A stretch of DNA of 64,000 nt from Polyangium fumosum (lineage in GTDB: Bacteria > Myxococcota_A > Polyangia > Polyangiales > Polyangiaceae), in contig NZ_SSMQ01000026.1 in the NCBI RefSeq assembly GCF_005144585.1, positions 62,001 through 126,000 of the forward strand, read 5' to 3'. A program made the translations under genes and the position numbers. Numbering within the stretch: the first letter of the stretch is position 1; each line of letters opens with the position of its first letter. The notes beneath the pieces are model-generated. The model made no database searches, was not told where the DNA came from, and saw nothing but the letters and a program-made list of their open reading frames with translations. This document shows, piece after piece, positions 35,467-46,400 of the stretch.

Positions 35467-37113
35467 TCACGCCGCGGACGCCCGCCCGGCCGGCCGCACG
35501 GAATCACAGAGCTCCGCGAGCAGCCGATCCAGCGTTTTGAGGTCCAATGGCTTCGCGAGGTGCCGATCGAAGCCGGCCGCCCGCGAGAGCTTCCGATCCT
35601 CGGGCGAGGCATACCCCGTGAGCGCGATCAGGATCCTGTCCCGGTGCGTCGGATCCGCGCGGAGCGCCTGCGCGACCTCATAACCGTTCATCCCGGGCAA
35701 ACCGAGATCACACAGGATCACCTCGGGATCGAAGCTCCCCGCTTTCTCGATCCCCTCGGGGCCGGAATGGGCGACCTCCACGTGCACGTTGCGCCGCCCG
35801 ACCGCGAGCGCCTCGGCGAGGCTCGCGGCCGCGTCCGCGTTGTCCTCGATGACCAGGATCCGGCCGCAGCGATGCTCCTCGCGGCCCACGCTCGCCGCGC
35901 CGCTCGGGGCCGCGGGCTCCCGCACGGGCAGCTCGATCGTGAAGGTGGCGCCCCGGCCCGGGCCCTCGCTCTCGGCGCGCACGTCACCACCGTGCAGCGC
36001 GACCAGGCCCTTGACCAGCGAGAGGCCGAGGCCGAGCCCCCCGCGGCTCCGCGTGAGCGTCCTGTCGGCCTGCGTGAAGGGATGAAAAAGATGCGGCAAG
36101 AGCTCCGGCGCAATGCCCATCCCGGTATCGCTCACGCGAATGCAGGTTCGCCCTCCCTCCGCGAGCGACACCACGACCTGCACCCGCCCGCCGCGATCCG
36201 TGAATTTGGCCGCATTGTGCAGCAAATTGCCGACGATCTGCGCGAGCCGCGTCCCGTCGCCGTTCACCCACACGGGCCCGTCGGGCAGCTCCACGCTGAG
36301 CGTCACCCCGCCCTGTTCGAAGACCGAGCGGAGATCCTCGACGGCGCGATGCACGAGCTCGCAAAGCTCGATCGGCCCGTGCTGGAGGTGGATCTTGCCG
36401 CGCGAGATACGCGTCACGTCGAGCAGGTCGTCGATGAGGCGCGTCATGTGAACGATTTGCCGCTCGATCACGCGCTCGGCGCGCTTCGCCTGCTCGCTGC
36501 CGGGCGCCGCGCGGCCGAGCACGTAGAGGCTGTTGCGAACCGGAGCCAAAGGGTTTCGGAGCTCGTGCGAGAGAATGGCCAGAAACTCGTCTTTGCGACG
36601 ATCGGCCTCCGAGAGCGCCTCGGCGAGGGCACGATGGCGCTCTTCGCTCTCGTGGAGCGCCGCGAGCGAGGCCCGCGCGGCCATGGCGGCTCGCTCGGCC
36701 TCCAGCCGCATTTGCTCGGCGAGCCAACGCTCGTCCTGCGCGCGCCGCCGCGCCCGGCGCTCCGAGCTCATGACGAGGATCACAATCGTGCCGGTCACGA
36801 AAAATGTGACGAGCCGGAATACGTAGGGAAAGACCACCCCCGGAGGCTCGTCCCCCGACGACCCCACAAACCAGTACCACCCGAAGCCGACCGTGGAGAG
36901 GACGAGCGAAACCAGGCTCGGAAAAAACCCCACGACGAGCGCCAAAAGCGCGAGGATCCCGATCGGCACCACCAGGAACAGGCCGTCGAGCGGCCGGACC
37001 AGCAGGAGGGCCATCGCAATCGAGGCCATCGCGACGGAAATCGCGAGCAGCCAGGGCCAGATCACGGCAAATGTGGAGCGCGCGGGCACTTCGGAGGGGA
37101 TGGTTTGCTCCAT
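35467..37113 (-). CDS. Hybrid sensor histidine kinase with C-terminal receiver
   Basis: About 548 residues. Four N-terminal transmembrane helices (FAVIWPWLLAISVAMASIAMALLL, then DGLFLVVPIGILALLALVVG and following) resemble the KdpD-type DUF4118 membrane domain. A coiled coil follows, then HisKA with phospho-His in LAILSHELRNPLAPVRN. The HATPase has IVGNLLHNAAKF, VSDTGMGI and GGLGLGLSLVKGL. The C-terminal receiver has Asp in VILCDLGLPGMNG and Lys in HLAKPLD. No separate sensor domain is seen, so it may sense membrane state. The frame opens farther upstream, but ATG 37113 fits the membrane topology best; ATG 37152 is possible. Confidence 0.9.
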   Translation of the reverse strand: MEQTIPSEVPARSTFAVIWPWLLAISVAMASIAMALLLVRPLDGLFLVVPIGILALLALVVGFFPSLVSLVLSTVGFGWYWFVGSSGDEPPGVVFPYVFRLVTFFVTGTIVILVMSSERRARRRAQDERWLAEQMRLEAERAAMAARASLAALHESEERHRALAEALSEADRRKDEFLAILSHELRNPLAPVRNSLYVLGRAAPGSEQAKRAERVIERQIVHMTRLIDDLLDVTRISRGKIHLQHGPIELCELVHRAVEDLRSVFEQGGVTLSVELPDGPVWVNGDGTRLAQIVGNLLHNAAKFTDRGGRVQVVVSLAEGGRTCIRVSDTGMGIAPELLPHLFHPFTQADRTLTRSRGGLGLGLSLVKGLVALHGGDVRAESEGPGRGATFTIELPVREPAAPSGAASVGREEHRCGRILVIEDNADAAASLAEALAVGRRNVHVEVAHSGPEGIEKAGSFDPEVILCDLGLPGMNGYEVAQALRADPTHRDRILIALTGYASPEDRKLSRAAGFDRHLAKPLDLKTLDRLLAELCDSVRPAGRASAA

Positions 37114-37271
37114 CGGTGAAGGGACGACGGACGGGTTGCCACAACGTAACATACGACCGAGGCCACGCCATACGAGGCGAGGACGTGCCCGGCATCGCCC
37201 GGAAAAACCTTTACGGCTGAGCCCGCTTCGGCGGCCGACGTCGCTCGGTTGTCCACGCATTCGACGCACGA

Positions 37272-37312
37272 GCGATAAAAAGCGAAAGGCCCCGATCTTT
37301 CGATCGGAGCCT
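37272..37312 (-). terminator. rnpB terminator
   Basis: On the minus strand an 11-bp stem with one G-U pair and a GAAA tetraloop (37287-37297 with 37302-37312) is followed by a T-rich stretch (37271-37285 read in reverse). It directly follows the 3' end of RNase P RNA. Confidence 0.88.
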
Positions 37313-37313
37313 C

Positions 37314-37735
37314 TCGGTCGCAGCGGCTCATAAGCCGAGTTCTGTCTCGCCCCGAGGTCACCCCCGGAGCGCCGGCGATCATTCCTCTAGGACACGCATT
37401 GCTACGTGCCTCCAGCAGCCAACCCGGAGGCATCGGACGGGCCGTCCTCCCGGGACCTCTCGATCCCATCGCCTCCCTACGCGGCCTTGCACCGGGTGGG
37501 GTTTGCCATGCCACCCCCGTTACCGGAGATGCGGTGGGCTCTTACCCCACCGTTTCACCCTTACCGACTGGACGAGCACCACGAGGGCACCTTCAAGCCG
37601 GCGGTCTGGTTCTCTGTTGCACTCTCCTCGAGGTCACCCTCACCGGGCGTTACCCGGCACCCTGCCCTGCGGAGCTCGGACTTTCCTCCCGCGGAAACCC
37701 GCCGGCGATCACCTGCTCCGCTGCGACGAGGCGGA
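37314..37735 (-). ncRNA. rnpB: RNase P RNA (class A)
   Basis: The catalytic RNA that trims tRNA 5' leaders. Read on the minus strand it contains GAGGAAAGTCCGAGCTCC and AGGGCAGGGTGCCGGGTAACGCC, then AGTGCAACAGAGA, and near the 3' end GAACTCGGCTTATGAGCCG. All are universal rnpB landmarks. Helix P2 is closed by TCGCAGCGG (37718-37726) pairing with CCGCTGCGA (37318-37326). Exact ends are estimates. Long open frames on both strands here are by-products of high GC. Confidence 0.96.
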
Positions 37736-37838
37736 AGATAACGCCCCCCGATCCGAAAGTCGAGATGTCGCCGTTCTAGCGGCCCTGCGGCCCACGGCTC
37801 ACGTTCATCTCGTCCGCCTTCTTCTTGCCGCGCCGTTT

Positions 37839-38361
37839 TTACAGCGCCGAGAGCTCGAACGCCGTCGCGACGGCGGGCTCGCCGAGCTCCCGCGCCGCGG
37901 CCTCGGCCGCCTCGCGCGCCGTCCGCGCGAGGCTCACGATGATCCCGTCGAGGAGGTCCAGCGTCTCGGTCTCCACAGGGGTCCCCCGCGGCTCCGCCTT
38001 GGCCTTGGCCGCGTCACGGAGCGCCGTCGCCTTCGCATCGAGATCGAGCGCCGCTTGCGGGCCGCCGCGCTTCTCCAGCCCTTCGGCGTCCTCGGCGGCC
38101 GCGGACTCGCGTTCGAGCAGGACCTCGATTCTATGGACGGCTTCGATATTCCCGGAGAGCAAGAGCACCCGTTTCGCCCCGGCGAGCACCGACCGCGCGC
38201 GCAATCGCACACCCTGCCCGTCCCGCATTGCCGTCGCATGCGCGGCGGTGTCGAGCTACTTTGTCGTCCGCTTGGACTCGCGCCCCACGCCCGCCTGAAT
38301 GAGGAACACGCCACACGCCGTCGTCGTCCAGCACGAGCTCGTTGCGATAGAACGCGGCCAC
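37839..38361 (-). pseudogene. Decayed gene with 7-bp duplication and internal stop
   Basis: Two reading frames join into one protein if a tandem 7-bp duplication (ACACGCC at 38306-38312 and 38313-38319) is collapsed. GTG 38361 opens MAAFYRNELVLDDDG, which continues as VFLIQAGVGRESKRTTK. A TAG at 38256-38258 then interrupts the frame, which resumes LDTAAHATAMRDGQG and runs to a stop at 37839. The reconstructed product is about 170 residues, helical and Ala/Glu-rich, of unknown family. An internal ATG at 38228 could still give a 129-residue C-terminal piece. It lies between metH and rnpB. Confidence 0.6.
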
Positions 38362-38469
38362 GTCCCTGTCTCGGATTCTACACGGGTACGGGTCGCAATG
38401 CTGGACGCAGGGGGCGCGTGCCGATTGCGCTCGAGGCCAATGATGACGCGCACCGCCCGCTCCCGGGCA

Positions 38470-42294
<3,825 letters not shown>

Positions 42295-42295
42295 G

Positions 42296-43222
42296 TCAGG
42301 CGTTCGGCTTGGTGGCGATGGCGAGGACGACTTCGAAATGGGGCTTCTTGGGTTCGCGGCACGTGACGTCGGCGAACGTGACGGTGAGGCCGGCTCGGGA
42401 GAGCATCCGCTTCAGGGTTCGAGGAGCGAAGCCGGGGTGGCGTTCGCCGTAGGCCGCGGTGATCGTCCGATGCTCGTGCGCGTCGAGCGTGAGCGCCACC
42501 AGACGGCCGTTCGGGCGCAGCACGCGCGCGCACTCCTCGAGCGCTCGCTGCGGCCTCTCCGCATAGGTCAGCGTGTGAAAGAGGACGATCGCGTCGAAGG
42601 ACGCCGCGCGGAACGGGAGCTCGTGCATGTCGGCGACCTCTGCGCGCACGTTCTTGTGACGAGCGAGGCGCTTCGTCGCGGCCTCGATCATCCGGGCGTT
42701 CGTGTCGATGCACGTGAGCGACGCGCAGTACGGAGCGAGATAGCCGGCCGCAGCGCCGTCCCCCGACCCGACATCGAGCACCTCCCCGAGGTCGAGCAGC
42801 GCCGCGATCCCCACGGACAGCGACTGCCACGTGCGGCCTGGCGAGTAGTGACGCTCCATCTCGCCGACGAACGAATCCGGGAGCGCTCCGCAGCGCTCGT
42901 CATCGAGAAACGACAGCCGGCGCTTGTCGCGCTCGAGCGTCGGATCGCCTGATCTCGTAGCCGCGTCGAGGACGGTCTTCGCGGTGCTGGACAAGGACTC
43001 CTTCGCGAGCACGTAGAAGGAGCGCTGCCCGTCCCGCCGGTCGCGGACGATGCCGCCCTCGCGAAGGCGCGCCAGATGCGTGGACACCCGCGACTGCGAG
43101 ATGCCGGTGATCTTCACGAGATCCGTGACGCTGAGCTCCCGCTCGAGGAGCAAGGCGCACAAGCGGAGACGGCTCTCGTCGCCGAGCATGTTGAGCGTGC
43201 CAACGGTTCCAGCGAGGTCCAT
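42296..43222 (-). CDS. ArsR-family regulator fused to SAM methyltransferase domain (SahR-like)
   Basis: About 308 residues. The N-terminal winged helix is ArsR-type ([24 protein letters not shown], then [18 protein letters not shown]). The C-terminal half is a class I methyltransferase fold with SAM motif [17 protein letters not shown] and [19 protein letters not shown]. This architecture matches SahR, which senses S-adenosylhomocysteine and represses methionine-cycle genes. Its position one base ahead of metH fits that role. ATG 43222 (MDLAG) and ATG 43234 are both in frame; the first lets a candidate operator lie in the leader. Binding SAH rather than methylating is inferred. Confidence 0.88.
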   Translation of the reverse strand: MDLAGTVGTLNMLGDESRLRLCALLLERELSVTDLVKITGISQSRVSTHLARLREGGIVRDRRDGQRSFYVLAKESLSSTAKTVLDAATRSGDPTLERDKRRLSFLDDERCGALPDSFVGEMERHYSPGRTWQSLSVGIAALLDLGEVLDVGSGDGAAAGYLAPYCASLTCIDTNARMIEAATKRLARHKNVRAEVADMHELPFRAASFDAIVLFHTLTYAERPQRALEECARVLRPNGRLVALTLDAHEHRTITAAYGERHPGFAPRTLKRMLSRAGLTVTFADVTCREPKKPHFEVVLAIATKPNA

Positions 43223-43231
43223 GTATGTGCT

Positions 43232-43249
43232 CATCTACATAAGCAGATG
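43232..43249. promoter_or_regulatory. Candidate regulator binding site ahead of the SahR-like/metH operon
   Basis: An interrupted inverted repeat, CATCT-N8-AGATG, lies in an AT-richer patch immediately upstream of ATG 43222. ArsR-type repressors bind such sites near their own start. Support is from position and symmetry only; a small divergent ORF starts at 43282. Confidence 0.35.
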
Positions 43250-43281
43250 CGTTCGGGCGTCGCAAGGCGCGCTCGAAGCAC

Positions 43282-43410
43282 ATGACCGGCCGCTTTGCCC
43301 TCGCGCAGGAGCCGTCGGTCGGCCCCCTCCGCTGCGGCCGTATTCCCGGCTACGGCATGACGCCACCCTACGTGGGCCTCGCGCGGACGGTCGAGCTCAT
43401 CATCGAATGA
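43282..43410 (+). CDS. Possible 42-residue small protein
   Basis: A short frame from ATG 43282 to TGA 43408-43410, with codon third positions almost all G or C like its neighbours. It encodes MTGRFALAQ...RIPGYGMTPPYVGLARTVE and so on. The ribosome site is weak. It is divergent from the SahR-like gene and tail-to-tail with the zinc-ribbon remnant, overlapping its end. No family recognised; may be fortuitous. Confidence 0.3.
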   Translation: MTGRFALAQEPSVGPLRCGRIPGYGMTPPYVGLARTVELIIE

Positions 43411-43555
43411 TCTTGCACCGATGGCACACGTATACCTCGGCGCCGGCAAACAGCGCGCGCGTGACGTGCACCGAAGGCCGGGCCTCAGCGCAGCTCTTGG
43501 CGGTGTGCTTTGGGGAATGGCAGCGAGACTTGCCCGAGGGGCATCTTCACAGCGG
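43400..43555 (-). pseudogene. Frameshifted small zinc-ribbon protein
   Basis: The minus strand reads ATGCCCC then shifts. If one C of the CCCC run is removed, a continuous 47-residue protein results, beginning MPSGKSRCHSPKHTAKSC and ending VYVCHRCKIIR. It has two Cys pairs (C-x-C spacing C8/C18 and CHRC) typical of a tiny zinc ribbon. As it stands, the ATG frame stops after 19 codons and the zinc-ribbon frame lacks a start. It could be a real decayed gene or a sequencing indel. Confidence 0.4.
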
Positions 43556-43670
43556 AGACCAGCGAGCGGCCCTCACGAGACCGGCCCTGCCCCGAGGAGC
43601 TCGCCGAGATCGAGGCGGGAATGGCGACCGCGGTGGTCGTGGAACCCAATGAACTTCCGCTTCCGCTGCC

Positions 43671-43699
43671 GCTGCTGCTGCTGCTGCTGCTGCTGCTGC
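43671..43699. repeat. (CTG)n microsatellite downstream of the sigma-factor gene
   Basis: Nine consecutive GCT/CTG triplets (CAG on the transcribed strand) lie in the 3' region of the rpoH-like gene, 20 bases past its stop. They are not inside a supported gene. Confidence 0.9.
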
Positions 43700-43718
43700 A
43701 GCGGCACGGGCGGAGAGA

Positions 43719-44588
43719 TCAAGCCGCGAGCGGGTGGAGCCGGTCGCGCAGCTTGCGCTTGGCGCGGGCCTCGAGCTGGCGCGCGCGCTCGCGCGAGACG
43801 CCGAGGCGCCTGCCAATCTCGGCGAGCGAGAGCTCCTCCTCCGGATCGGCCATCATGCGCGTCTCCACGATGTATCGCTCGCGCGGATCGAGGTTCTGCA
43901 CCGCTTGCTCGAGGCGCTCGCGCAAAAGCGCTCCCTCCTCGGCGCGCGAGAATCGCTCCTCTTGATCCTGGTCCTCGGCGACCAGGGTATCGACGAGCGA
44001 ACGCGCGCCGTCCTCGAACACCTTCGTATCGAGCGAGACGTCCCGGGCTTCGAGCCGGCGGGCCATCTCGACGACCTTCTCCGCGGGCGCGCCAAACTTC
44101 TCGGCGAGGAGCTTGTCCCCCGCTTCGCCTTCGCCCACGAGCCCCGCGATACGCGCGCGCTCTCGGCGGAGACGGAAGAACATCTTCGACCGGAGCGGGC
44201 CGGATCCGACGCCGACGAGGCTCCATGAATGAATCACGTGGTTCAGGATGTACGCACGGATCCAGTATGCCGCATACGTGACGAACCGATTGCCGCGATC
44301 CGGGTCGTACTTGCGGATCGCGTGCACGATCCCGAAGTTCCCCTCGGCGATGAGATCGGCGAGAGGAATGCCATAACGCCGGTAGCTGATCGCGATGGAC
44401 ACGACATGCCGCAGGTTGGCGAGCGCCAGCCGTGCGGCCGCGCGCTCGTCTCCCCGATCCCGGAAAGCACGGGCGAGCTCGACCTCCTCCTCGCGCGAGA
44501 GCTCCGGAATTTGCCGAACATGCGCGATATATCGAGAAACCGCGCTGCTTTGGTCTCGAGAGGTCTGCACGTCTTCCCTCATTCTCAT
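43719..44588 (-). CDS. rpoH: RpoH-type (sigma-32) alternative sigma factor
   Basis: A 289-residue sigma-70-family protein without region 1.1. Region 2 is seen in SREEEVELARAFRDRGD, DLIAEGNFGIVHAIRKYDPDRGNRFVTYA and WIRAYILNHVIHSW. The RpoH box follows (KMFFRLRRER, compare the canonical KLFFNLR). Region 4 ends with LSLAEIGRRLGVSRERARQLEARAKRKLRDRL. The RpoH box separates it from RpoS and flagellar types. A role in heat or proteotoxic stress is known for the family. Its start is preceded by a GAG-rich patch; the upstream 388 bases hold no gene. Confidence 0.92.
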   Translation of the reverse strand: MRMREDVQTSRDQSSAVSRYIAHVRQIPELSREEEVELARAFRDRGDERAAARLALANLRHVVSIAISYRRYGIPLADLIAEGNFGIVHAIRKYDPDRGNRFVTYAAYWIRAYILNHVIHSWSLVGVGSGPLRSKMFFRLRRERARIAGLVGEGEAGDKLLAEKFGAPAEKVVEMARRLEARDVSLDTKVFEDGARSLVDTLVAEDQDQEERFSRAEEGALLRERLEQAVQNLDPRERYIVETRMMADPEEELSLAEIGRRLGVSRERARQLEARAKRKLRDRLHPLAA

Positions 44589-44976
44589 GAAAGGTGCGAT
44601 TTCCGTGGGCGCACCGCGTAGTCGCTCGGCCTACCCGCCGTGGACGCCGTTTCGAGGGGCCTTCGAGGACGTCGGCCCCGACGGACCGACTCCCTGCATG
44701 ACTCACGCCGCCCGCGATTGGTTCGAACCTGGACCGCGTGTGGCACGCCCCTGGCTCACGGGGTGACATGGCCCCAGAGAGGAAGGACCCTGGGTGCGGC
44801 GTGGCTGCACGCTGTGCGACCGGAACGGCCGTGAATGCACACTTCGGGAAGGCCCGAAGAACGCAGAAAGCCGGAAGTCCGTGGGGATTTTCGAGGTGTT
44901 TGCCGTCCGCGGGGGAGCGGGCGGCGCGGCGCGGACGAGCGCCGCGGTGGGGCGCGGGAGAGCGCGGGAGAGCGTG
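44589..44976. other. 388-base gap between rpoH and the Fe-S carrier gene
   Basis: No supported gene. The palindrome GGTTCGAACC at 44720-44729 resembles a tRNA T-arm, but no acceptor, D or anticodon arm can be drawn around it. The rest presumably includes the rpoH promoter. Confidence 0.5.
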
Positions 44977-45303
44977 CTAGGCGGAGAACGAAGAGCCGCA
45001 GCCGCAGGTGCTCTTCGTGTTCGGGTTCGAGAACTTGAACCCCGAGCCGTGGAGGCCTTCCACGTAATCAATCTCCGTCCCGTCGAGGTACTGATAGCTC
45101 AGCGGGTCGACGTAGAGCTTGATGCCTTTGTCCTCGAAGGTCTCGTCGAGGTCGGTCGGCTTGTCCTCGAAGTAGAGATCGTAGGAGAAGCCGGCACAAC
45201 CGCCGCCGATGACACGCAGACGCAGGCCCTGCCCCATGAGATCCTCGGCCGTCGCAATCTCGACGACCTTCTCGGCTGCCTTAGGCGTGATGCTGATAGA
45301 CAT
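44977..45303 (-). CDS. A-type iron-sulfur carrier (IscA/ErpA/HesB family)
   Basis: A 108-residue carrier that passes Fe-S clusters to apo-proteins. It begins MSISITPKAAEKVVEI, typical of the family. The three ligand cysteines are in GGGCAGFSYDL and the C-terminal STCGCGSSF. ATG 45303 is chosen because GAGGAGAACT immediately precedes it; the longer open frame upstream is not translated. Which member (IscA, ErpA or SufA) cannot be decided, since no isc or suf genes are nearby. Confidence 0.95.
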   Translation of the reverse strand: MSISITPKAAEKVVEIATAEDLMGQGLRLRVIGGGCAGFSYDLYFEDKPTDLDETFEDKGIKLYVDPLSYQYLDGTEIDYVEGLHGSGFKFSNPNTKSTCGCGSSFSA

Positions 45304-45456
45304 AGTTCTCCTCGTAGCCTCGTCCGGAGAAGCCATGGACGCGGGTGGTGTGCGTCGCAGAGGCCGCGCTGAGGTCGGCGGCTCCCAGACGCTCCCTAAG
45401 ATAGGCAACCTCCTAGCCACTTGCCAGTGGTAGATGACGCTACGGAACAAAAGGGC

Positions 45457-46274
45457 ATGCGGCTCCTACGTCGCGGCGTGAACATGATGCGAAGCGGGAT
45501 CCCAGCGCCGGACGAGCGCGAGGTCCTGCGCGCGCTCCGGGTGCCCCACGCGACCCGGATCGCCGACATCGACGAGCGCGGGGTGCGGGACGCGATCACG
45601 CTCGCGCTCGATCGCGCGCTCGGGATGGCCTCGTTCGAGGGGTCACGCAGGGGACGCCGCCTGGGCTCTTGCGTTCGGCCGTGCTCGCGGAGCGGTTCCG
45701 CGGCGCGCGCGAGGTCGCGTTCCTGGTCGTCACGCTCGGCGAGCGATGGGACGAGGCGCTCGATGAGCTCGCGCGGCGCGGCGAGCCGGCCGAGGCGTGG
45801 TTCCTCGACGCGGTCGGAACGTTCTTCGTGGACCGGGCCACGCGGGTGGGTGTTCTCGCAGGCGATCCGCGAGGGCCGGACATCGGCAAGAACATCGTGG
45901 GCCTGATGCTCCGCAACTTCGGCTTCGACGTGCACGACCTCGGGCGCAACGTGCCGCTCGAAGACATCCTCGCCGCCGCGCGCGAGCACAAGGCGCAGAT
46001 CATCGGCCTGTCGGCGCTCATGACGACGACGATGATGCGCATGAAAGACGTCATCGACGCCGTGCGAGGCCAAGGTCTGCCGCACGTGGTGATGATCGGC
46101 GGCGCCGTGACCACGCCCTCGTTCGCCGAGGAAATCCACGCCGACGGCTACGGCAAGGACGTAGGCGACGTGGTCGCGATCGCCGAGCGGATGCTCGTGA
46201 CGCACAAGGAGCGGTTCCCGCGGGAAGGCTCGGAAAAAGCCGCCACGCAGGCGCCACGCTCGCCCTCGCCGTAG
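45457..46274 (+). pseudogene. Frameshifted MetH-activation-like plus B12-binding protein
   Basis: Two frames form one protein if a fifth G is restored to the GGGG run at 45639-45642. The N-terminal part (DEREVLRALRVP...ALDRALGMASFEG) and the next (EVAFLVVTLGERWDEALDELARRGEPAEAWFLDAVG) resemble stand-alone MetH reactivation-like domains. The C-terminal 125 residues are a B12-binding Rossmann fold ([26 protein letters not shown], then IGLSALMTTTM and VMIGGA). The axial-ligand motif DxHxxG is altered to GDPRGPDIG, losing the histidine. If translated from TTG 45669, a B12-domain protein could still be made. The order activation-then-B12 is reversed relative to MetH. Confidence 0.6.
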
Positions 46275-46309
46275 CGCCTCGCGTGCGCCGCGGGTGATGC
46301 GCACGCTCC

Positions 46310-46357
46310 TTCCTGCCCCGCCCTCTTCCTGCCCCGCCCTCTTCCTGCCCCGCCCCT
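46310..46357. repeat. Three 16-bp pyrimidine-rich tandem repeats
   Basis: Three near-identical copies of TTCCTGCCCCGCCCTC stand immediately upstream of the HD/Hsp90-like gene, followed by further C/T-rich sequence to about 46375. They lie between genes and leave little room for a normal promoter. Confidence 0.85.
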
Positions 46358-46400
46358 TCCCCCCTCCCCCTCGCGGGCCGAGTCGGACTACCCTCGGAAG

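Noticed and set aside
37314-37735. Protein genes over the RNase P RNA
   Set aside because: Several open frames on both strands cover rnpB, but the RNA landmarks and the P2 pairing explain the region fully.
44720-44729. tRNA with a GGTTCGAACC T-arm
   Set aside because: No acceptor, D or anticodon arms can be folded around it; the palindrome alone is not evidence.
43573-44769. Polyglutamine protein across the CTG microsatellite
   Set aside because: This frame is a shadow of the rpoH-like gene and would need translation through its 3' region without a ribosome site.
46310-46357. CRISPR-like or phase-variation repeat controlling the HD/Hsp90-like gene
   Set aside because: Only three 16-bp copies outside the coding frame; copy-number control cannot be inferred from one genome.
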